Assembly (NCBI GenBank): GCA_003223315.1
Contig: QHYR01000260.1
Location: 1-50,395 of the forward strand
From: Acidobacteriota bacterium
GTDB lineage: Bacteria > Acidobacteriota > Terriglobia > Acidiferrales > UBA7541
Length of the DNA: 50,395 nt
Direction of reading: 5' to 3'
Part shown: positions 18,131-27,311 of the stretch, piece after piece
How positions within the stretch are numbered: position 1 is the first letter of the stretch
Layout: the number at the start of each line of letters is the position of its first letter
The notes under the pieces: model-generated
Databases searched by the model: none
What the model saw: only the letters and a program-made list of their open reading frames with translations
What the model was told of the DNA's origin: nothing
Program-made: the position numbers and the translations under genes

Positions 18131-18386
18131 GATTCCCCTCAAATCCGCTAAACGGCGCGATACACGAGCGATACTCCATAACGTTTTACGTGCGCGGCGA
18201 GTCTCTTTCCTACTGGTCTTAGGAGCAGACGAAGTACAGCTGTGCATGCCCGTTCTAGGGATGCGAGATACATTCGCCGAGGCTCGTCCCCTTAAACTCA
18301 AGCGCAGATGAAGCTTGAGCAGGCGAATCACGGAATCAGGGAAACGGTTCAAGATACCTAGGGAAACAATTTAGCGGGAGGGGGAA

Positions 18387-19427
18387 TCACTGGGCATAGA
18401 CCTCGCGGCGTTCTTGAGATAGATTCTCATCGTAAACGTCTTCCGGCTCGTAAACGACTACATGACTTCCCCGATTGGAAAAAGCGAATGGAACGCACAA
18501 GAGCTTCTTTAGCCGAATCCTCAGCAACTCACGCCGCTCAGGCGGTACAAAGAACAGCATAAAACCGCCCCCGCCCGCTCCCAAGAGCTTCCCTCCCAAT
18601 GCGCCGGCGGTGAGGCCTGCTTCGTAAATATCGTCAATATTTTTATTGCTGATGTTGTTGGTCAGCGATTTCTTCAACTTCCAGCTCTCATGCAACAGCA
18701 GGCCAAATTCGTTCAGCGAGCGGTTCGGGTTGGTCACGATGCCCTCGGCCTCATCCACCATTTGGTACATGAGCTCCAATTCATTCGTTTTCTTCGGCGT
18801 TGCCCGTATTTGCTCTTTGGCAATTTCGGAAGCAATACGCGAAAAGCCCGTAAAGTACATCGCGAGGTGGTCCTGCAATTCCGCCAGGCGGCTCTTGTGA
18901 GTCAGCACCTGCTTGACCTCGAACGTGTCGTCGGGAAGGAAGTTGATGCGATTAAAACCGCCATACGCCGCACTGATTTGATCCTGCGCGCCGACAGCTT
19001 CATGGAGCAACTTCTGCTCCACGTGGATGGCATCCCGGGCCAGCGCTTGCTTATTTCGCATTTGGTTTTTGAGCGCGTATAAGCCCAACAACAGCCCGAC
19101 CGTAAACGCCGAACTCGTGCCCAGTCCCGTTCGCGCGGGCAAATCAGCTATGTGATGGATCTCCACGCCTTCCTGCATTTCCAAAAATTGCAGGCAGGCG
19201 CGCACGGATGGATGTTCAATCGCCCTGTTCTCAACCACATTCTCGACTTTCGAATAAGATACACGGCTGTGATACTCAAAGAAGGGCGGCAGATTCCGGC
19301 ACGTAATAAAGCACGATTTATCGATCGTGGTGGATAATACCGCTCCACCGTGTTCGCGGTACCATACGGGATAATCAGTGCCACCTCCGAAAAACGATAT
19401 GCGCATCGGAGTGCGAGTGATAATCAT
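18387..19427 (-). CDS. hddA: D-glycero-D-manno-heptose 7-phosphate kinase (GHMP family)
   Basis: 346 residues from ATG 19427 (MIITRTPMRISFFGGGTDYP), 9 nt after GGAGAGG; ATG 19436 and a TTG 19445 are alternative starts but too close to that site. The GHMP signature PARTGLGTSSAFTVG (about 100-114) and the C-terminal GAGGGGFMLFF are present; this N-terminus is diagnostic of HddA-like kinases. It phosphorylates heptose 7-phosphate at C1 to give the 1,7-bisphosphate used by GmhB. It is separated from gmhA/gmhB/hddC by the beta-helix and Rmd-like genes. Confidence 0.9.
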   Translation of the reverse strand: MIITRTPMRISFFGGGTDYPVWYREHGGAVLSTTIDKSCFITCRNLPPFFEYHSRVSYSKVENVVENRAIEHPSVRACLQFLEMQEGVEIHHIADLPARTGLGTSSAFTVGLLLGLYALKNQMRNKQALARDAIHVEQKLLHEAVGAQDQISAAYGGFNRINFLPDDTFEVKQVLTHKSRLAELQDHLAMYFTGFSRIASEIAKEQIRATPKKTNELELMYQMVDEAEGIVTNPNRSLNEFGLLLHESWKLKKSLTNNISNKNIDDIYEAGLTAGALGGKLLGAGGGGFMLFFVPPERRELLRIRLKKLLCVPFAFSNRGSHVVVYEPEDVYDENLSQERREVYAQ

Positions 19428-19527
19428 CGAGCTCATCCTCTCCAAGAGTAAAAAATCGGAAATAGTTTGATCTAGAGGTAGGCCGAAGGGCTGTTATGAG
19501 ATATCGACAGGCAGGGCTGCCATCGTT

Positions 19528-20697
19528 TTAATTTCCACTGAGGGCCATGTCAGCTAATTCCTTCAGCTGGCGCTCACGTTCGAGCATTGGTGGGGTTGGC
19601 TCAAGTCCAGCAACCCTAAACACCTGCTTCCACCGGTAAATCCAGTCGTGGCGCAGCAAAGCCTCACCGGCATTTCGGCGGCTGGTGGCGCACAGCCGTT
19701 CGGGCTGCGTACTCAGATTCATGAGAACTTTTAGGACATCCGAGCCATCCGGCTGTATGGGAATAACAGCATCAGGCCAGCCGAACATACTTCTAAATTC
19801 CTCGGAATTCGGTGCTTGCCCGATCATTACTGCACCTGCCGCGGCTCCTTCATAGTAGCGAAAGCCGGTTACAACTTGACCCTTAGTCTCCTCGGAGTCG
19901 ATCTTCCCTGGTGCAACCACGAAATATTGGCTTCGCTTTGCCATATTTGCATAAAAGTTCCGATGCTCTCGATGATCATAAACCTCGGTATCGATACTCG
20001 GCGACGTGTCATAAGCGTAGAATATCTCTCTGCGCGCGGCTGCGGCCCGTAGGGCAGAGTGAATACCTTCCCACCTTCGGCCAATGCTGTAAACGTTTAC
20101 GACTCGCTGCGGAGGGTCGGGATACGGAGAGAACCGCGACGTATCTACCGCCCCAGGAAGCCAGTGACAAGGCCGCCCCAGAATCGCGTAGAGCGCAGTA
20201 GCGGTGCCACTATAGCCCAGAAATATGTGGTCGAATTGCAAGAGCGCGTGAAGCCAGTACTTGTACAGCGGAAGCGCAGAAACGAACAGTTCGTCAATCC
20301 AGCACACGCTGGTTTTGCACTTGTCCTTCCATCCCTCGATCGCATTTACATAGAGCAGGTCCCAATACGTTTGGCAGTGAGCGACAAAAAGATCGTATTC
20401 GCCGGTAAGTCGGACCTTGCGCAGGCCGGGATTTGTGTAAATCAGCTTTCTGGAGATATCTCGATACAAAAGCCTTCTCTGCCAGCGCTCCTTAAATCGA
20501 AATCCTGGTCCTGGCTCAAGAGCGATCAAATCAACGTCAGCAATCTCCTGAAGAATGTCTTGTGCTTCGTAAAATCCGCACTGGAAGAGCCGCCTCGTGA
20601 AGCTCCGGGCCGTCGGAATGCAAATGCGTGGTAGCGCGGCCCTTGCTGAAGATTTCACAGCATTCATTGCTTTTGGATTTTGCACAGCGGTCGGCAT
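19528..20697 (-). CDS. Glycosyltransferase, group 1-like with CgeB-type C-terminus
   Basis: 389 residues, ATG 20697. The N-terminal part lacks an obvious donor loop, but the C-terminal half contains YYEGAAAGAVMIGQAPNSEEF (from about 292), which resembles the acceptor/donor region of family-1 and CgeB-like transferases (E-G-x-A-x-G), followed by a DWIYRWKQVF tail. No membrane segment, so cytoplasmic or membrane-associated. It is 27 bp downstream of the GT4 gene and is likely co-transcribed. Donor and acceptor are unknown. It is more divergent than its neighbours. Confidence 0.7.
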   Translation of the reverse strand: MPTAVQNPKAMNAVKSSARAALPRICIPTARSFTRRLFQCGFYEAQDILQEIADVDLIALEPGPGFRFKERWQRRLLYRDISRKLIYTNPGLRKVRLTGEYDLFVAHCQTYWDLLYVNAIEGWKDKCKTSVCWIDELFVSALPLYKYWLHALLQFDHIFLGYSGTATALYAILGRPCHWLPGAVDTSRFSPYPDPPQRVVNVYSIGRRWEGIHSALRAAAARREIFYAYDTSPSIDTEVYDHREHRNFYANMAKRSQYFVVAPGKIDSEETKGQVVTGFRYYEGAAAGAVMIGQAPNSEEFRSMFGWPDAVIPIQPDGSDVLKVLMNLSTQPERLCATSRRNAGEALLRHDWIYRWKQVFRVAGLEPTPPMLERERQLKELADMALSGN

Positions 20698-20724
20698 TTC
20701 TGCTGCCTCTATCTGCAGAACTCT

Positions 20725-21942
20725 TCACGTGGACTGCGCCCAGGAAGCGCGTGTTGCCCGTTTTTGGAAGACCCGGTCGTAAGCCGCGAGAAGACTAGCG
20801 ACGGAAAATTCCCACGCTAATTGCTCCTCAACCCTTTTGCGTCCAAACTCACCCATCCTCTTCCTTTCCTCGGAATTTTCCAACAGCCAGAGAATTTTGG
20901 CCGCGAAATCAGGTACTTGATTAGCATTGTCACTGTACAAGGACGCTTCCCCCGCGCTGAACCGGCCTTCTTTCAAATCGAACTGAACGATGGGCTTCCC
21001 CAGCGCCATGTATTCCATAATCTTGATCATCGTGGAAATATCGTTCATCTCGCACGGTTTGTCCGGGTTCACGCAGACATCGGTTGTGGAAAGAATTTCG
21101 AGCACACGTTCGTCCGACACTCTTCCAGTGAAATCCATCATTTCGTCTAGGCCCTTGTCGGTCACCATCTTCCGGAGTCCCGCCAACCCTGGGCCGCCAC
21201 CGACGCACGTGAAATGAAGATCGTCGCGTCCCAAATTCTTGATGTACAGCGCCACATCAATGAGGATATCGAGCCCTTCTTGGATACTCATGGTTCCGAC
21301 ATAACCGACGAGATAGGCCTTGCCATACTTCAGCGCGGGATCGGGCGGAACCGGCCTGAAGGTCTTAGGATCAGGCCCGTTTCGCACCACGAAGACATCG
21401 TCGGAATCCAGACCACCTCGAGTTATTGCCAGACTTTTGTAACTGCTATTCGTGGATATGACCACGTCGCTGAATGTGTAAGTCAGCTTTTCGAACCACG
21501 CTTGTATTCGGTAGAACAGGTCTTTCCTTTCAAATTTCGAAAAATACAGCTCCGGATTGGCGTCGTGATGATCAAAGATGTACTTGACGCCCAACAGCTT
21601 GAATGGCAGAGCGACGAGAAAAATATTGTCGGGAGGGTTGCATCCCTGAATGACATCGAAACCCCGGAAGAAATAAATCCACCATGTGTACACAAACTCC
21701 CAAAATAGGGCGCAGCCGTACTCATAAACATAGCCAAAGGTGCTGTTTGCCTCTTTCGGCATGGGATGGCGATAGATGTGAATTCCCTGAAGGAGTTCAT
21801 GCCGTTTGATGTAGCCCTTCCCTCTTGGGCATAGCACCGTCATCTCGTACCCTTGCTCTTTGAGTGAACATGCCTCCTTCCACACGCGCGAGTCGAAGGG
21901 GACCGGCAGATTTTCCACAATAATGAGGACTCTTTTGTTCAT
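20725..21942 (-). CDS. Glycosyltransferase family 4
   Basis: 405 residues, ATG 21942. The opening IVENLPVPFDSRVWKEA (about 7-23) and GYVGTMSIQEGLDIL near residue 210 are GT4 hallmarks; the C-terminal EYMALGKPIVQFDLKEGR (about 305-322) is the E-x7-E-type donor-binding region. GT-B fold, retaining transfer from a nucleotide sugar to the lipid-linked glycan at the inner membrane face. A 19-bp gap follows the alpha/alpha-barrel gene. WbuB/WcaI-type proteins are the closest-looking class, but specificity cannot be read. Confidence 0.87.
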   Translation of the reverse strand: MNKRVLIIVENLPVPFDSRVWKEACSLKEQGYEMTVLCPRGKGYIKRHELLQGIHIYRHPMPKEANSTFGYVYEYGCALFWEFVYTWWIYFFRGFDVIQGCNPPDNIFLVALPFKLLGVKYIFDHHDANPELYFSKFERKDLFYRIQAWFEKLTYTFSDVVISTNSSYKSLAITRGGLDSDDVFVVRNGPDPKTFRPVPPDPALKYGKAYLVGYVGTMSIQEGLDILIDVALYIKNLGRDDLHFTCVGGGPGLAGLRKMVTDKGLDEMMDFTGRVSDERVLEILSTTDVCVNPDKPCEMNDISTMIKIMEYMALGKPIVQFDLKEGRFSAGEASLYSDNANQVPDFAAKILWLLENSEERKRMGEFGRKRVEEQLAWEFSVASLLAAYDRVFQKRATRASWAQST

Positions 21943-21961
21943 GGTCTAGATCGGTGCTCTT

Positions 21962-23191
21962 CTAGAGCGATTGGTAGAGCCCCGCGAGCGCGCAGAGCAT
22001 TGTTGCCTGGCCCCAATGCAGCGTCGGAGTTTTATTTACGAGCGACCGTGAATAGCGCCGGTAGTAGAAGTAGCCGCTGCGATCCTGCATGTGCTCGATG
22101 GTCCATTTGGCAACCTTTATCGCCAGGAGCAGGCTACCGGGATCGCTGTCGGAAAAGCCAACAAGCGTGTCAACTGCTTGTGAGCAGCACTGGATGTCGA
22201 TTGGAAGCGTTTTGTGGTCATAGTATTTAGGAGTTCCGTCCGAAAGGAAAAACGTATTCCTCCAATAGTTATAGCCTCTCGTTAGATTCTCCCGGAAACG
22301 ATCATCTCCGGTAGCTTCCGAGTAGGTTTTGAAACAATCCAGTACATATGCAGTGTGGAAGTTGTCGATCCAGTGCAGATTGGCTGCCTCGCCATAATAC
22401 CAGGACCCTTCGGGCCTCTGATATTTGGCGGTGTAGTGCATCGCCCTTTCGGCCAACGCTCGATAGGATTGGTTTCGCGTATAGGAATAGGTTCGGGCCA
22501 GTAGGCTGGCGGCGAGAGTATTGGCGTTATGCACCTGTTTATTCTTGGCTGGTATTCGCGCCGGGATATAGCCGATACAGAGACTCTCCCCGTCGGGAAA
22601 TCTCTCGAGATCATAAAGAATGTGCTCGCAAGAACTGACGGCTACCTCGAGAAAAGCGTCCCGTTGGAAATAGTCGTACGCGTCAAGAAAGGCATGGCCT
22701 ATGAGTGAGGTCCAAACTGCGGTCGGCGCGTTCTTGGGCAGATAAAAACTTCTCGACTGATAGTCAAAATGATTCCCCCAGCAGGCCCCGGAATAACCTG
22801 GAGATTGGTTTTCCGTGAGCCATCGCAACGCAAAGTCCGCTTTATCCCGCCAACTAGCGTCACCCTTGGAGTGCGCAAGACGCATGAAACCTCGAGCCAG
22901 GTAGCCCTGCCCTTTCGTGGAACGGCTCTTGGCGATTCCCAAAAAGGGGCGGAGATTAATAGGAAAGCGGCGAACTCCCTGCTGCAGCACGGTTCGGAGA
23001 AAATTGCTTTCGAACGTCAACGGACGCAAAAATCGTGCGTTCAGCCCGTCGAATGTATCGTAGGCTCGACACTCGTTCTTCTCGAGCCACACAGAGAGCC
23101 TGCCTATCGACTCGTAGATATCGTTCTTCAGGACCCTGCTGCCGCCGAGAGCGGCCACCGGGTTACCAGCAGATACCATCATACTTGCCAT
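21962..23191 (-). CDS. Alpha/alpha-barrel (six-hairpin glycosidase-like) polysaccharide protein
   Basis: 409 residues from ATG 23191; ATG 23182 is 9 nt after GGAG and is a good alternative. Repeated helix-hairpin segments with conserved aromatic turns (GQGYLARGFMRLA, WTSLIGHAFLDAYDYF, NANTLAASLLARTYSYT, GSWYYGEAANLHWIDNFHTAY) fit an (alpha/alpha)6 or (alpha/alpha)7 toroid such as GH88/105 or AGE-type enzymes. Similar proteins in EPS operons are annotated VpsJ-like. No signal peptide is seen, so it is probably cytoplasmic. The start lies inside the 3' end of the GDP-mannose dehydrogenase gene (29-bp overlap). Role could be epimerase, lyase or structural; unresolved. Confidence 0.65.
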   Translation of the reverse strand: MASMMVSAGNPVAALGGSRVLKNDIYESIGRLSVWLEKNECRAYDTFDGLNARFLRPLTFESNFLRTVLQQGVRRFPINLRPFLGIAKSRSTKGQGYLARGFMRLAHSKGDASWRDKADFALRWLTENQSPGYSGACWGNHFDYQSRSFYLPKNAPTAVWTSLIGHAFLDAYDYFQRDAFLEVAVSSCEHILYDLERFPDGESLCIGYIPARIPAKNKQVHNANTLAASLLARTYSYTRNQSYRALAERAMHYTAKYQRPEGSWYYGEAANLHWIDNFHTAYVLDCFKTYSEATGDDRFRENLTRGYNYWRNTFFLSDGTPKYYDHKTLPIDIQCCSQAVDTLVGFSDSDPGSLLLAIKVAKWTIEHMQDRSGYFYYRRYSRSLVNKTPTLHWGQATMLCALAGLYQSL

Positions 23192-24482
23192 CTCCGCTCT
23201 TGCGATTCGTTATGCGCGCAAAATCCACCAGCCGCTGCTCTTTGCGCAAGCGATCCGGGACGGTTCGGAAATCCGGGTCTTGATTGCCAACGACCACCGT
23301 TTGCGCATGGTCCAAGACTGCATCAATGTCTTCCACCATCAGCTTCGATATATGCGGAATGTGATTGAGAATAAAATCGCGATTGGCGCCCAGCAGGCTG
23401 GCGATCTTCACGTTTTTGTCATAGACGCGCACGTCGCATCCCTTCCCAATGAGGCGTTCGATCACTTCAATGACCGGGCTTTCCCGCAAATCATCAGTCC
23501 CAGCTTTGAAGCTGAAGCCCAGAACGCCGATTTTTCTGTGCCCATTTTGCATGATGAGCCCCAGTCCTCGGGCGACCTGCATCTCATTGCTCGGCAGAAT
23601 CGCGTTCATTATCGGCAAGACCAAATCGTTCAATTTTGCTTTGTAGGCCAGGGCGCGCAGATCTTTCGGCAAACACGAGCCGCCGAACGCAAATCCGGGT
23701 AAAAGGTACGCAGGGGAAATGTTGAGCTTCTGGTCTTTGCAGAAGATCTTCATGACTTCATGTGCATCGAGCCCGAGAGACTTGCAGATGTTGCCTATTT
23801 CGTTAGCGAAGCCGATCTTCAGCGCGTGCCAGCTATTGTCTACGTACTTGACCATCTCAGCGATTTCCAAATCCGTTCGGATCAGCGGTGCCTCGATTTT
23901 TTCATAGAGGGTTGCGAGCCTCGCTCCGTCGGCTCGATTTAGCTCCCCAATAATTGTCTTCGGAGGGCAGCGGAAATCCTTGACTGCCGAACCCTCGCGC
24001 AAAAATTCCGGATTATGACAGACGCCGAAATCGACCCCCGCTTTCTTGCCCGAGCTTTCTTCCAGAATCGGTACGACGATCTCGCGCATGGTCCCAGGCA
24101 GGATCGTGCTGCGAATCACCACGGTGTGCTTGGCTGTCGCTGTCCTATGCTTGAGGGCTCCGCCGATTTGCTCACAGATGCGCCGAATGTATCGGAGGTC
24201 CAAATTGCCATTGGCCTGGCTTGGGGTGCCGACGCATACGAAAGACAATTCCGTTTCTCGAATGGCTTCGGCGTGGTCGTCCGTGGCCCGCAACCGGCCA
24301 GCCTGGACCATGGCCGCAACGATGGCATCGATCTCTCCCTCGATAATCGGCGAATGCCCACTATTGATCAGGTCTACTTTTGTACCGACCGGGTCGACAC
24401 CGATCACCTCGTGTCCATCTTGGGCGAAACATCCCGCCGACACGGTGCCAACGTAACCCAATCCGAAGACGCTTATTTTCAA
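23163..24482 (-). CDS. algD: GDP-mannose 6-dehydrogenase (AlgD-like UDP/GDP-sugar dehydrogenase)
   Basis: 439 residues, matching AlgD (436). Start is TTG 24482 with GGGAG 4 nt upstream; it gives MKISVFGLGYVG, the canonical N-terminus. Catalytic Cys lies in FAFGGSCLPKD near residue 270. NSWHALKIGFANEIGNI and CKDQKLNISP around it are characteristic of GDP-mannose rather than UDP-glucose dehydrogenases. The reaction is GDP-mannose plus 2 NAD+ to GDP-mannuronate. It implies a mannuronic-acid-type residue in the polymer, with GDP-mannose supplied by genes outside the window. It overlaps the next gene by 29 bp. Confidence 0.88.
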   Translation of the reverse strand: MKISVFGLGYVGTVSAGCFAQDGHEVIGVDPVGTKVDLINSGHSPIIEGEIDAIVAAMVQAGRLRATDDHAEAIRETELSFVCVGTPSQANGNLDLRYIRRICEQIGGALKHRTATAKHTVVIRSTILPGTMREIVVPILEESSGKKAGVDFGVCHNPEFLREGSAVKDFRCPPKTIIGELNRADGARLATLYEKIEAPLIRTDLEIAEMVKYVDNSWHALKIGFANEIGNICKSLGLDAHEVMKIFCKDQKLNISPAYLLPGFAFGGSCLPKDLRALAYKAKLNDLVLPIMNAILPSNEMQVARGLGLIMQNGHRKIGVLGFSFKAGTDDLRESPVIEVIERLIGKGCDVRVYDKNVKIASLLGANRDFILNHIPHISKLMVEDIDAVLDHAQTVVVGNQDPDFRTVPDRLRKEQRLVDFARITNRKSGDGKYDGICW

Positions 24483-24544
24483 GACGCTCCCTTGGCTCTA
24501 AAACGCCACAGACAACAACAGCAATCCGCACATGAGTGAGCCGC

Positions 24545-25852
24545 TTAACTTCCGCTCAAAAGCCTTGCATAAACGTCGCAGGTCGAGGTGCCAACGACCT
24601 CCCATGAATTCCGGGCTCTTGCAAACTCTCGAATCGCGTGCCTTCGCGCGTTCAGATTTCTGAATAGGTCGCTGTCAAAGTACCTCTCGATAGCCGCGGC
24701 TAGATCCCCAGCCTCGCAGGAACGCGCTAGGAAGCCCGTCGTTCCTTCCACGATATCGTCCCGGAACGATCCCACATCCGTGGCAACCACGGGCAAGCCA
24801 AAGTTGTAGGACAAGAAAAGAACGCCACTCTGGAAGATCTGCTTGTAAGGCAATACGAGAACGTCAGCCGCCTTGAAATAAACTTCTGTTCCTTCGTCAG
24901 GAATAAACTCCATCCGTTGTATGATATGCGCACGACTCGGGTCCGTTTCGATTGTCTTGTTGATGTCGCAAAGATACTGCTCATCGCCTTTTTTAGGTTC
25001 CGCGGCTACAATCAGCCGGTAGCCCTTATGTGCGGCGGAAATTCGCTGAAACGCAGCCACCAGGCATTCGAGACCTTTATACGGTCGGAGAGCACCGAAG
25101 AAGAGGATCGTCTTTTCCATATTCTTGATTCCTAGGCGCCGCTTCGCTTCCTCCGGCGTTAGATCGGTGCTGGGAACGGAGTTGTTAATGCCAAACGGAA
25201 TGACTGTCACCTTTTCCTCTCGAATGGCGAACTCCTCGGACAGTGCAGCTTTCATTTGGTCCGTGTGAACGAATATGTGATCGACCAGCCGGTACTGGAT
25301 TTTCAATGTGAGACGATTAAGTGGCGAATCGTTAAGATCTCTCCGGCCAGCGTTCACATTGTGCGCCGTTAAGACAAGTTTCTTCCCTAGCAGTTTGTAG
25401 TAGAGCATCAGAAGAGTTCGATCGAAGACCTGTAATCTATTGTTCCAGAGGATGTGAAAGATCCTTGGCGTGGCTGTTTTGGCATATCGAATAAGTCGGA
25501 GATAGAAGGTCAGCTCTCTCCAGATCCTATTTGCGAGGCTAGCCTCGCGTCTGCTCCCATGCAGATTTAGAAACTTTACTTTCGGAGTAGTATGCATCTC
25601 TGGGCTATCGATTTCATCGCTGCCAATCACATCCAAGCCCAGACCCTTTGAACTCAGCGCCATGGCCAAACCATAAGCGTATGGCCTATCGAATCCACCA
25701 GTGAGCAGAGCGATTTCCGTGCCGGCCCACAACGACGAATTTATTCGGCGATGAACACTTTGAGCACCGCTATCCCAGTGGTTCGGACTTGTGCTAGTAC
25801 GGGCATGCGTCAAAGGGTAGTTTCTCCTTGTGGTCAAAAGTCGGCGAGGCAC
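24545..25852 (-). CDS. Glycosyltransferase family 4
   Basis: 435 residues from GTG 25852 (AAGGG 11 nt upstream); no ATG lies early in the frame, and conservation seems to start near EIALLTGGFDRPYAYG (about 46). A mid-protein LFFGALRPYKGLECLVAAF (about 270-288) and late FGLPVVATDVGSFRDDI and GTTGFLA (about 370-395) are the GT4 donor site. GT-B fold, cytoplasmic, membrane-associated. It lies between the Wzy-type gene (29-bp gap) and algD (62-bp gap), so it may use GDP-linked sugars, an inference only. The N-terminal 40 residues may be non-coding if a later start is used. Confidence 0.85.
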   Translation of the reverse strand: MPRRLLTTRRNYPLTHARTSTSPNHWDSGAQSVHRRINSSLWAGTEIALLTGGFDRPYAYGLAMALSSKGLGLDVIGSDEIDSPEMHTTPKVKFLNLHGSRREASLANRIWRELTFYLRLIRYAKTATPRIFHILWNNRLQVFDRTLLMLYYKLLGKKLVLTAHNVNAGRRDLNDSPLNRLTLKIQYRLVDHIFVHTDQMKAALSEEFAIREEKVTVIPFGINNSVPSTDLTPEEAKRRLGIKNMEKTILFFGALRPYKGLECLVAAFQRISAAHKGYRLIVAAEPKKGDEQYLCDINKTIETDPSRAHIIQRMEFIPDEGTEVYFKAADVLVLPYKQIFQSGVLFLSYNFGLPVVATDVGSFRDDIVEGTTGFLARSCEAGDLAAAIERYFDSDLFRNLNARRHAIREFARARNSWEVVGTSTCDVYARLLSGS

Positions 25853-25881
25853 AGGCGTTGAACCCTTAGAGGCTGAAATGG

Positions 25882-27303
25882 TTATCGGGCCCCAATTACT
25901 ACGGGCCGTGATGTTGTACGGACCACGCCACTAGACGACTCGGAGGTGCCGTAGAAAGCGTCACTCTCGTCGAATTCCTGCTCTCGGGCTGACGCAGGCT
26001 GGGGAATTAGGGATATCGCCAGCATAAAGGCGATCCAGACCAGGCCCGTGGGTCTCATGGCTGCCTCAGTGAAGTTATAAACGACGCCTACGAAAAAATA
26101 GCCAAGGCAGAGCCGCGCTACCCCTGGGTCTTGCCTCAGAAGGCGGATCACACGTCGGTAGCCGCTTACTAAGATCATTGCCAGTAATCCAACTCCAATC
26201 CATCCTAGATTCAAATACACTTCGAGATAGCCGTCGTGAGATTCATTGGGATGCCACCAATAGATACTCCAGAGCTTCTCCAGTCGTTTGCCGAGCCAGA
26301 AACTTTCGAATCCTGTCCCCAGAACAGGGTTCGCAGTCAAATTAAGCACCTGTGCCCAAAGCTCCGTTCGACCGGTGAGCGTTGGATCCCTTCCCAAACT
26401 CTCCACAACGCCCGAGCCTAAATTGAGAAACAGGGCGGATACGGAGACAGCTATCATTGTCACCACCAGAAAATGTACAAGCCAAGTCTTTCGAGCAAGC
26501 CGCCGATGGCTCGTCGCCAAGATCAACGTGCTCGCCATAAGAAAGCATGAAAGCGAAGTCATTGAATTTGCAGTCCAAAAAAGCCATATCACCATGCCAA
26601 GAACGGCTACGTGAGCGATGAGCGGACCAATCCTGCGAGTGCGTTTGTCTTTCAGGAGCTCCTGCAGAGCACACCATAGGGATCCGAGTCCAAAAACCAA
26701 ACAAGTCATCCCCAGCATGTTCTTGTCGGAAGCCACGCCTACGTAATAGGCCGTCCCCTCCCAATGCGCGGCGTAGACCCGGCCTAGGTTGGGGTGATAT
26801 TTGATGAATAAAACGGAAAGCGGCAAGAGCATAAAACCCACTCGTGCCAGAACTCGTTTCACTGCGCTTAAGGGGTTCAAATCCGTTAGGACAATGAGGA
26901 CCATCGCGTAATCGCCGATAGCCTTGATCCACCGCTTGGAAGACACATCGGGGTAATCAGACCAAGTTATGCTCGCAGCGCAGTAACCCAGAAATAGCAG
27001 GAAGATCCAATTTGCTCGCAGCAATCCTAAAACTTTCCTTTGCCTCCCAAGCAGTACCAATATTCCGGCACTCAGAAGTCCAAGATAGACGGACCTGTCG
27101 AGAGGACTCCCATCCAGATACACATCTGGAGAACTCGGTGGTCCCATCTGCAGCCACACAGATACTGGCCGTGAAGCAGAGATCGCCAGCCACATTACCG
27201 GCAACCACAGTGCTTTGGAGGTTCGGGCCTGGGGATCCCGATTTAGCAGAAAGAGTCCTGCGATAAGAAATACAAACGCGAAAGATGCCACGAACGGGGG
27301 CAT
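25882..27303 (-). CDS. O-antigen ligase / polymerase family membrane protein (Wzy/WaaL type)
   Basis: 473 residues, ATG 27303 with GAGG 5 nt upstream, starting 9 bp after the asparagine-synthase-like stop. About 10-12 transmembrane helices. The Wzy_C region is clear: LTGRTELWAQV, NPVLGTGFESFW, then ESHDGYLEVYLNLGW (about 300-370), with the large periplasmic loop between late helices. This family polymerises repeat units or ligates glycan to a lipid. As the only Wzy-type gene seen in the cluster it is the likely EPS polymerase. The C-terminal 40 residues are soluble and acidic (EQEFDESDAF). Confidence 0.87.
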   Translation of the reverse strand: MPPFVASFAFVFLIAGLFLLNRDPQARTSKALWLPVMWLAISASRPVSVWLQMGPPSSPDVYLDGSPLDRSVYLGLLSAGILVLLGRQRKVLGLLRANWIFLLFLGYCAASITWSDYPDVSSKRWIKAIGDYAMVLIVLTDLNPLSAVKRVLARVGFMLLPLSVLFIKYHPNLGRVYAAHWEGTAYYVGVASDKNMLGMTCLVFGLGSLWCALQELLKDKRTRRIGPLIAHVAVLGMVIWLFWTANSMTSLSCFLMASTLILATSHRRLARKTWLVHFLVVTMIAVSVSALFLNLGSGVVESLGRDPTLTGRTELWAQVLNLTANPVLGTGFESFWLGKRLEKLWSIYWWHPNESHDGYLEVYLNLGWIGVGLLAMILVSGYRRVIRLLRQDPGVARLCLGYFFVGVVYNFTEAAMRPTGLVWIAFMLAISLIPQPASAREQEFDESDAFYGTSESSSGVVRTTSRPVVIGAR

Positions 27304-27311
27304 TCAGACCT

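Noticed and set aside
20140-20160. Third possible ops core (GGGGCGGTAGATACG on the minus strand)
   Set aside because: Inside a coding gene, has A where the consensus needs C or T, and lacks the GGACTCT flank shared by the two accepted copies.
20059-20634. Plus-strand frame of 191 codons
   Set aside because: Antisense to the glycosyltransferase gene; basic, low-information sequence.
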